Origin: Myxococcales bacterium
GTDB taxonomy: Bacteria; Lernaellota; Lernaellaia; Lernaellales; Lernaellaceae
Assembly: GCA_012517325.1 (NCBI GenBank)
Contig: JAAYVF010000085.1
Location: 1 to 64,000 of the forward strand
Length of the DNA stretch: 64,000 bases
Direction of reading: 5' to 3'
The number at the start of each line of letters is the position of its first letter. Within the stretch, counting starts at the first letter, position 1. The notes below the pieces were generated by a model, which saw only the letters and a program-made list of their open reading frames with translations, was not told the origin of the DNA and did not search any database. Made by a program: the position numbers and the translations under genes. Positions 58,424 to 64,000 of the stretch are shown here, piece by piece.

Positions 58424-60585
58424 GGCCGTTTCCTGAAGACCGATCGCGTTTTATCGTCTTTCTCTTTTTTCAGCCGTTGTTCGGTATAGTGGAGATCGCG
58501 TTTGTATTCGGTGTTGTGCGGGTCCAGGGCCAAGGCATTTTTAAAATACCGCAGCGCGCCCTCGTCGTCGTCCTGCCGGTTTTTCACCCGGCCCAGCAAG
58601 GACATCAGTTCGGCGTTTTCGGTGTCCAACAGCAGCGCCTGCTTGGCGGCCTGCTCGACGTCCTCCCAGTTCAGATTCGGCGCATCCAGAAATTTGAACA
58701 TGGCCCAGGCCAGCTTGGCGCGGTATTCGCTTTTTTTCGGTAGCAGTTCGGCGGCGCGGCGAAACGACTCGATCGCCGGCCAATAGGACTGCTTTTCCAT
58801 CGCCATCAGGCCTTCCTGATAGGCCAGCGCCGCCTGCTTCTCCTTGTCCGCCTCCTCGGGAGGTTCGCCGGCGCCGGCCTTGGCTTCCGGTTTGGGGGCG
58901 GCATCCAAGCCCAGCTTGCGGGCGTAGTTGCGGCGGGCGCGCGGATCTTTCAGCGTGTCGTACGCGTCTTTCAGGCGCCGGCTGACGGTTTCGGCCATGT
59001 TGCGCACGCGCTGCGGCGCCTTGAGGGTGAAAACGTCGGGATGGAACTTCCGTTCCAACTGCACGTAAGCCTGATGCAGCGCCTCCGGTTCGACGTCGAG
59101 CTTGACGCCGAGCAGGTCGAAGTAGTTCAGGTCGTCCATCCGCACGAAGAAGCTTTTCAACTCGCGGCACTGCTCGCGGAAGCGCGGATCGGCTTCCGGT
59201 TCGTCCGCGGTGGGCGGCACCTGGGTCCGGTAGGATTCGAGGTCGGGATGCGTTTCGACCGCGGCCAGACGCACTACATCGAGGCAGACCAGCGCGCCGG
59301 TCAACCGCAAGGCGGCCATCAGCCCGAGCGGGCTTTCGCCGGCCGCCTCGCCCAGGGTGCGCCGGCCGTCGGCGGCGGCCAGCAATTCGCGCTCGTCGGG
59401 CGTCAGGTGAACGCGCGCCGCGGCCACCTCCCGCGCTTCGCCGAGAAACAGATGGAGATCCTTGTTGGCGGCGTAGTCGGCCTCGAGCGGCGCGGCCGCC
59501 AGGTGTTGCCGGTAACCGTCCAACACGGCGGCGAAGGTTTCGCATTCGAAGGTGGTCGCCTCGGCCGGGTATTTTTTATCGCGATGCAGGATGAAATGGC
59601 CGGCGGGCCAGGCGAAACAGCGGGCGATCTTGCGCCGCGTCTGCTGCACCAGGTGATAGTAGAGATCTTCGGAGGAGAGCACACCCATCTGGGTGATGAT
59701 AGTGCCGAATTTGCGGCCGCTTTCGGCCATCTGCACGGCGGCGTTTTTGTATTGTTCCTCGGTGAGGACTCCATCGGCCAGCAGCATGCGGCCGAGGTGT
59801 TCGTCGGGCAGGGTGGATTGGACGAAAACGATCTTGCCCTCGACGAAATAGACGTGCTTCAACTCGTCGCCGTGTTTGAGTTCCAACAGGCCGCCGAACC
59901 GTTCGCGACCAAGTTTAGCCAACAATCGGCCCAGCAGCCGGGGCTCGAACTCGCCTTGCTCGCCGAGCGGTGGTTCTTCCCGGCTCGGGGCCGCGGCGAC
60001 CGGTGGTGCTGGCGGCGTTTTTTCCGTCTTCGCCGCGGCGGCCGGTTTTTCGGCCGGCGGGGCTTGCGACGGTTTTTCGGCTTTCGCCGCGGCGACCGGT
60101 TTTTCGGCCGGCGGGGCCGGCGGCGCAGGTTCGGGCGCGGCGGCGGGCGGTTCCTTCGTTTCCGGTTTCGGCGCGGCCGCGCGCGGGCGCAACGGGGCGC
60201 GCGTCTCCGGGACGCCGATCAACTGGTTGATTTTTTCGACCAGGTTGATCAGCGGAAACGGGCGGGAGAAGTAGGCGTCGGCCTTGAAGCGGGTCAGCGC
60301 GTCGCGTTCCATCGCTCGGCTCTGGTAGATTTTCGAGACGATGATAACGCGCACGCCCCAGGACTCGCCTTGTTCCTTGGCGATTTTTGAAACCTGCAGG
60401 CCGTTGATGCCCGGCAGCAGCACCTCGACGATCACCAGGTCGTGATTGTTCTGGCCGAAGAGCCGCAAACCTTCCTGGCTACCGGAAACGGCTTCGACGC
60501 GATAGCCCAGGCGCCCGAGCACCTCGGCCAGCTCCTGGCGTTCCGCCTCGTCGGGCTCGATGAGCAAGATGGATTTGGCCGCCAC
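58420..60585 (-). CDS. Receiver-DUF4388-J-domain-TPR protein; phospho-site is Glu
   Basis: 721 residues from a GTG that directly follows the upstream stop, with GGAGGTGGAG before it. The receiver (~5-120) has Glu54 in place of the phospho-Asp (LVIVEVLLPGING) and Arg for the conserved Lys (SRPFPL), a possible permanently 'on' form. An Ala/Pro/Lys/Glu repeat linker (~130-215) precedes one DUF4388 module (~220-345). A J-domain (~480-550; YFDLLGVKLD, KFHPDVF with intact HPD) can stimulate DnaK-type chaperones. TPR repeats end the protein (~590-705; YWPAIESFRRAAELLPKKSE, DDEGALRYFKNALALDPHN). Confidence 0.87.
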   Translation of the reverse strand: MAAKSILLIEPDEAERQELAEVLGRLGYRVEAVSGSQEGLRLFGQNNHDLVIVEVLLPGINGLQVSKIAKEQGESWGVRVIIVSKIYQSRAMERDALTRFKADAYFSRPFPLINLVEKINQLIGVPETRAPLRPRAAAPKPETKEPPAAAPEPAPPAPPAEKPVAAAKAEKPSQAPPAEKPAAAAKTEKTPPAPPVAAAPSREEPPLGEQGEFEPRLLGRLLAKLGRERFGGLLELKHGDELKHVYFVEGKIVFVQSTLPDEHLGRMLLADGVLTEEQYKNAAVQMAESGRKFGTIITQMGVLSSEDLYYHLVQQTRRKIARCFAWPAGHFILHRDKKYPAEATTFECETFAAVLDGYRQHLAAAPLEADYAANKDLHLFLGEAREVAAARVHLTPDERELLAAADGRRTLGEAAGESPLGLMAALRLTGALVCLDVVRLAAVETHPDLESYRTQVPPTADEPEADPRFREQCRELKSFFVRMDDLNYFDLLGVKLDVEPEALHQAYVQLERKFHPDVFTLKAPQRVRNMAETVSRRLKDAYDTLKDPRARRNYARKLGLDAAPKPEAKAGAGEPPEEADKEKQAALAYQEGLMAMEKQSYWPAIESFRRAAELLPKKSEYRAKLAWAMFKFLDAPNLNWEDVEQAAKQALLLDTENAELMSLLGRVKNRQDDDEGALRYFKNALALDPHNTEYKRDLHYTEQRLKKEKDDKTRSVFRKRP

Positions 60586-62754
60586 CTACTCCACCTCCAG
60601 TTTCGTCAATTCCTGGCGCGCCCGCGCGTTGTCGGGGTTGTACTGCAACGCCTGTTCGAAACTGGCGCGCGCCCGGTCGCGGTTGCCGGTCTGCAAATGA
60701 ATGCGGCCCAGGAACGTGTAGGCGCTGTCGAGCACCGGATTGATGCTGATGGCTTTTTCGATCAGATCGCGACCCTGGGCGACGACGGCGGCGTCGTCGG
60801 GCGCGGCGAGGAACGTGGCCCAGCCGAGATAGGCGGAATATTCCGCTTCCTTCGGGCTGAGCGCCCGGGCCTCGGCGAAGTGGCGCTTGGCCGCTTCGAA
60901 ATCGCGCCGGTGCAGGGCGTCCTCGCCGTGCTGGAATTCCAGTTCGCTCTTGACGAGGTTGGCCATCGAAGCGGTGACCTGGCCGGCCTCGGCGACCTTG
61001 GTCTCGTCTTCCTCGCCGCCGAAGAAGTCGTCGAGTTTCAGCGATTCGTCGTCGGCAGCCGGGGCGGTGATTTCCTCCTCGATTTCCCATTCGATGTCCG
61101 GCGTGTCGACCGCTTCCGCGGCTTCGGGCGCGGTTTCGCCGAAGAAGTCGTCGGCCTCTTCCGGCGGTGCGGGCGCGGCCGGAGCGGCCGGTTCCGGCGC
61201 CGCCGGGGCGGGAGTCGCCGCGGCCTGGCCGAACAAGCGCGCGTCGTACCGCTGGCGCGACTGCGGATCGAGCAGGGTCTCGTAGGCCTGGGTCAGCAGG
61301 CTGAAGATCTGATCGCATTTCGCGCGCAGCGCATCGTCGGCTTGCGCGTAAAGATCGTACGGCCGCAGTTCCTTGACCAGGCCGTGGTAGGCGGTGCGGA
61401 CTTGCAGGTCGCCGGCACCGGCCGGCAGGCGCAGCAGGTCGTAGAAGGTAAGCGAATCCAGACCGTCGAAGAGCTGTAAAATCTGGTTGCGGAATTGGTG
61501 CATTCGTTCGCTGACGGCGGCGCCGCGGTCTTCGTGCAGCCGCCGCACTTCCTCCTGTTTCTTTTTCTTGTCGGCGACGTAGGCTTCCTGTTCCTGCAGA
61601 CTGCGGTCGCCGAATCCCGGGTCGCCGATGAAGCGGATCACCTCGATCAGCAGCAGGTAGTAGAGGATTTGAAACGTTTCGGAGAGGCTGAGATTGCTCA
61701 GAGCCACGATCTTGCCGACGGTGCGTTTGCCGTCGATCAATTTGTAGAACTTGGCTTCGTGGGGGGTGAGCAGCATCTCGCCGCTATCCACCAGCGAGCC
61801 TTTCACGCGGCGCAGGCGCTGGTTTTTATATTCGTTGAAGTAGCGCTCCAGACGCGACAGGTTGTAAAAGCGCTTGATGCCCTCGAGCGTCAGGCGCAGC
61901 GGCGCCGTGTCGAGTTGCACCGATTCCGACAGCTTGAAGGAACCGGGGCGGAATTCGTATTCGCCTTCGTCCCAGGCGAAAACGCGCAGGATCTTTTCGC
62001 GAATCTGCGCCTGCATGGCTTCGTAAAGCTGATGCGGCGTAAGAATGCCCATTTCCAACAGCACGTGCCCTTGCTGTTCGCCGGTTTGCACCATGCGTTC
62101 CAGGCTGGAGTTGTATTGCTCGTCGCTGATCACGCCGCGTTCGACCATGAAGCGGCCCAGCGATTCGTTGGCCAGGTTCGAGGTGACGAAGATCGGCGAG
62201 CCCTCGCGCAGGTAGATCACCTTGCTGATCTGCTCGTGCGAAACGCGCAATGCGCCGGTGCGGTGGTATTTGTGCAGGTAAAAGAGCAGGCGGGGGAACG
62301 GCGTTTCGCTCAGCAGGCCGCTGGTGCGCAGGGTGCGCTTGGTTTCGGCCGTTTTCCCGGCCTCGGCGGTTTCCCGGGGCGCGGTTTCTTCCAGCAGTTG
62401 CTGCAGGATCTTGTCGAGTTCGCCGACGTTGACCGGCTTTTCGGAATACGCGTCGACGCCCATCTTGGCGCGCGACTCGTACTGTTCCTTGAATTGCCGG
62501 TAGACCTTCGACAGCAGCACGACCTTGACGGTCTCGCCGCCCGGCAGCTTGCGCGCCCGCTGGCAGACCTTGAGCCCGGTCAGGCCGGGCAGCAGCGCGT
62601 CGAGAATCATCAGATCCGGCTGCAGTTGGCTGAAGGCCGCGAGCGCGTCGTTACCGTTTTTCACCCAGTGGACCTCGAAATCCTTGCCCGTCAGAAAGTC
62701 GTTCAGGACTTCGAATTCCGCGTAATTGCTCTCGCCCACCAAAACCTTTCTCAT
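60586..62754 (-). CDS. Response regulator with DUF4388, degenerate J-domain and TPRs; intact phospho-Asp
   Basis: 722 residues from the ATG at 62754, with GGAGGACGA upstream and a 4-bp overlap with the previous gene. The receiver keeps Asp52 (LMILDALLPGLTG) and Lys (SEKPVNV), so it can be phosphorylated. DUF4388 follows at ~165-300 (HRTGALRVSHEQISKVIYLREG). A J-like domain (~455-530; FYDLLRLPAGAGDLQVRTAY) lacks the HPD tripeptide (ELRPYD instead), so it probably binds but does not activate a chaperone. TPR-like helices close the protein (LHRRDFEAAKRHFAEARALS, DRARASFEQALQYNPDNARA). Its plan matches the next gene, a likely duplicate. Confidence 0.87.
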   Translation of the reverse strand: MRKVLVGESNYAEFEVLNDFLTGKDFEVHWVKNGNDALAAFSQLQPDLMILDALLPGLTGLKVCQRARKLPGGETVKVVLLSKVYRQFKEQYESRAKMGVDAYSEKPVNVGELDKILQQLLEETAPRETAEAGKTAETKRTLRTSGLLSETPFPRLLFYLHKYHRTGALRVSHEQISKVIYLREGSPIFVTSNLANESLGRFMVERGVISDEQYNSSLERMVQTGEQQGHVLLEMGILTPHQLYEAMQAQIREKILRVFAWDEGEYEFRPGSFKLSESVQLDTAPLRLTLEGIKRFYNLSRLERYFNEYKNQRLRRVKGSLVDSGEMLLTPHEAKFYKLIDGKRTVGKIVALSNLSLSETFQILYYLLLIEVIRFIGDPGFGDRSLQEQEAYVADKKKKQEEVRRLHEDRGAAVSERMHQFRNQILQLFDGLDSLTFYDLLRLPAGAGDLQVRTAYHGLVKELRPYDLYAQADDALRAKCDQIFSLLTQAYETLLDPQSRQRYDARLFGQAAATPAPAAPEPAAPAAPAPPEEADDFFGETAPEAAEAVDTPDIEWEIEEEITAPAADDESLKLDDFFGGEEDETKVAEAGQVTASMANLVKSELEFQHGEDALHRRDFEAAKRHFAEARALSPKEAEYSAYLGWATFLAAPDDAAVVAQGRDLIEKAISINPVLDSAYTFLGRIHLQTGNRDRARASFEQALQYNPDNARARQELTKLEVE

Positions 62755-63659
62755 TCGTCCTCCGCGGGATCCCACAGACGATGGACCAAAGCGGCCGCCA
62801 GCAGCGGCACGAGGATTTCGTGATGGCCGATGAGGCGGATTTCCCGGCCGCCGGCCGCGGTCGGGCCGGGATCGTCGGGCGGCCGCGACGGCGCGGCGCT
62901 TTCGAGATCGGCGCAAATCAGACCGCGCGCTTCGCGGCCGGCGCGGCGCGCGGCGTCCAGGGCCCGCCGAAACACTTTCGGCAACCCGACCGGATCGCCG
63001 ATGTTCAGGTGCGCGCCGCCGGCCGATTCGCCGGCGAGTTCGGTCAGCCGCGCGAAATCGCGCGCCGCGACGGCGCTCGGAATGGCGACGCTGTCCGACT
63101 GCGGCGGCGCGCCGTGCACGGTGACCGGCACCCGGTAACGATGGCAGGAAGCCAACACGCTGTAGCGGGCGTAGGACAAGGATTGCGTACCCAGGTAAGT
63201 CGTCGCCGCCCGGCCCAGGCCGCCGTCGTCTTGCTGCGCGGCCTCCAGCATCGCCGCCAGCGCCGCGCCGATGTCGCGGTCGGCCGCGGCCGGCGATCCG
63301 GTGAAGCCGGCGGCCGCCAGCGCGAGTTCACGCCACAGATATTCGCCGTTGACGCTGACCGCGGTGACGATGCCGCGTTCGACCAGATCCGCGAGGACCG
63401 GCCCCACGCCCGCCTCGACCACCGGCGCGCCCAGGGACAGATGCACCGGCCGGTGCGCCGCGCGGGCCGCGACGATCGCCGCCACCAGCTCGCGCAAGTC
63501 TCGTCCGGCCGCCATGGTCGGCAGACTGTCGAACCACTCGGCGAAACCGGCGCCGCCGCCGACCGGTTGGGCCGGCAACGCCGGAAGGCCGCCACACCCG
63601 GCGCAGGGATTTTGGCGCGACGCCGCGTCAAGCTGGAAGGAATCGCCGGTTTTATCCAC
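62751..63659 (-). CDS. Deoxyhypusine-synthase-like protein
   Basis: 302 residues from a GTG with GGAG seven bases upstream. N-terminal CAGC motif (~19-22) of unknown use. The core follows the deoxyhypusine-synthase-like fold: VHLSLGAPVVEAGVGPVLADL, RGIVTAVSVNGEYLWRELAL, YRVPVTVHGAP, DFARLTELAG and HLNIGDPVGLPKVFRRAL. In the family these segments bind NAD and the amine substrate. The catalytic Lys region is not obvious by eye, so activity is uncertain. First gene of an operon with three receiver-DUF4388 proteins, overlapping the next by 4 bp, and probably part of the same signalling unit. Confidence 0.5.
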   Translation of the reverse strand: MDKTGDSFQLDAASRQNPCAGCGGLPALPAQPVGGGAGFAEWFDSLPTMAAGRDLRELVAAIVAARAAHRPVHLSLGAPVVEAGVGPVLADLVERGIVTAVSVNGEYLWRELALAAAGFTGSPAAADRDIGAALAAMLEAAQQDDGGLGRAATTYLGTQSLSYARYSVLASCHRYRVPVTVHGAPPQSDSVAIPSAVAARDFARLTELAGESAGGAHLNIGDPVGLPKVFRRALDAARRAGREARGLICADLESAAPSRPPDDPGPTAAGGREIRLIGHHEILVPLLAAALVHRLWDPAEDE

Positions 63660-63781
63660 GGTTTCGCTCCGTCCGCCGTTCGGTTAGGCCGAGCCGATCG
63701 ACGGCGCACGATCCTGGCTGATCGGACACAAATCCACCGAGAACCCGCGTAAGTTCTCCGCAAGTAGCCGATAATCCGTAA

Positions 63782-63810
63782 AAAGTACTAGCGCGGCGAA
63801 AGACTGTCAA
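63782..63810 (-). promoter_or_regulatory. Sigma-70-like promoter of the four-gene signalling operon
   Basis: On the minus strand: -35 TTGACA (63805-63810), 17-base spacer, -10 TACTTT (63782-63787). It lies ~120 bases ahead of the GTG at 63659, leaving a leader that contains AGAAC/GTTCT arms near 63741-63758. Confidence 0.5.
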
Positions 63811-63824
63811 ACGATAGTTGCCGG

Positions 63825-64000
63825 CTAGCGCAAACGGCCGATGGCAAAGGTGACGCACAGCCGCAACAGGACCGGGCGGTCCATGGTCACGGTAAATTTG
63901 CCGTAGGGATCGTCCAGGTCGAATTCCGGCTTGAGCAGCGGGAAATCGGCCCGCAATTCGCCGCCGATCGCGCCGGTATGCATCTGGTGCAGATAGCCGA
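63825..64000 (-). CDS. Hypothetical protein, N-terminus beyond the window
   Basis: The last 57 residues of a minus-strand gene are visible, running off the right edge. They read GYLHQMHTGAIGGELRADFP and end VLLRLCVTFAIGRLR with TAG. Codon use is normal for the window. The fragment is too short to assign a family. Confidence 0.5.
   Translation of the reverse strand, partial: GYLHQMHTGAIGGELRADFPLLKPEFDLDDPYGKFTVTMDRPVLLRLCVTFAIGRLR

Noticed and set aside
59041-60390. Plus-strand frames opposite the DUF4388 operon
   Set aside because: They mirror the minus-strand genes, whose domains, overlaps and ribosome sites are clear.
63652-63858. 68-codon minus-strand open frame across the operon promoter
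   Set aside because: It overlaps the start of the 63659 gene and the end of the next gene and would cover the promoter; no start signal.
1-64000. tRNA or rRNA genes
   Set aside because: The intergenic gaps were read for cloverleaf patterns and rRNA core sequences and none were seen.

Overview
The window is about 63 percent G+C and comes from a Gram-negative bacterium with a full outer membrane. It encodes LolA, a BamD-like lipoprotein, three outer-membrane beta-barrel proteins ending in aromatic residues, and about ten lipoproteins with clear lipoboxes. Response regulators carrying DUF4388 (PATAN) modules, Asp-rich lipoprotein linkers and a GspE/PilB ATPase suggest a deltaproteobacteria/Myxococcota-like or related uncultured lineage (Lernaellota is one possibility). 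The sequence alone does not fix the phylum. TTG and GTG starts with good Shine-Dalgarno sequences are common.

Left part (1-20.5 kb): an A+T-rich patch (about 0.89-3.44 kb) covers the 3' part of a putative CHAP-like effector gene and the 5' part of an overlapping secreted-protein gene. It is followed by an ECF sigma/anti-sigma pair, an Fe-S CCG-domain oxidoreductase, pyruvate kinase, lolA, an ADP-forming acyl-CoA synthetase alpha-type protein, three outer-membrane barrels, a YhaM-like HD hydrolase, a HAD phosphatase, a membrane PAS-receiver protein, small secreted proteins and a membrane sulfatase-fold enzyme.

Middle (20.5-40.7 kb): a structured, possibly RNA-encoding intergenic region precedes an operon of a PHP-type phosphatase, a GspE/PilB ATPase, a GT4 glycosyltransferase and an AddB/AddA-type recombination nuclease-helicase pair. 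A dead IS200-like transposase with a hairpin array follows. Next come a TPR protein, an NTF2-like lipoprotein and bamD, an unusual membrane M28 peptidase, two tiny Pro/Ala-rich lipoproteins, a PAP2 phosphatase, an intergenic cluster of DnaA boxes, a polytopic membrane protein, a large lipoprotein and an ABC-2 permease.

40.9-45.9 kb holds the most striking gene. A single 1310-residue protein joins MurG (lipid II synthase), an FHA-like domain, MurJ (lipid II flippase) and a HEAT-like tail. It lies one base upstream of an mraY whose triple-His motif is altered to His-Asp-Ala. Lipid I synthesis, lipid II synthesis and flipping are therefore encoded by two coupled genes, with a possible phospho-peptide-binding module inside the fusion.

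Right part (46-64 kb): an intergenic repeat cluster, a DUF2914 protein, a YfhO-like membrane protein, a large glycosidase-like lipoprotein, an acetyl-CoA hydrolase/transferase with a promoter-operator, and an A+T-rich lipoprotein island. A second, inverted copy of the hairpin array precedes a four-gene translationally coupled operon: a deoxyhypusine-synthase-like protein and three receiver-DUF4388 proteins. The phospho-acceptor positions of those receivers are Asp, Glu and Gly in gene order.
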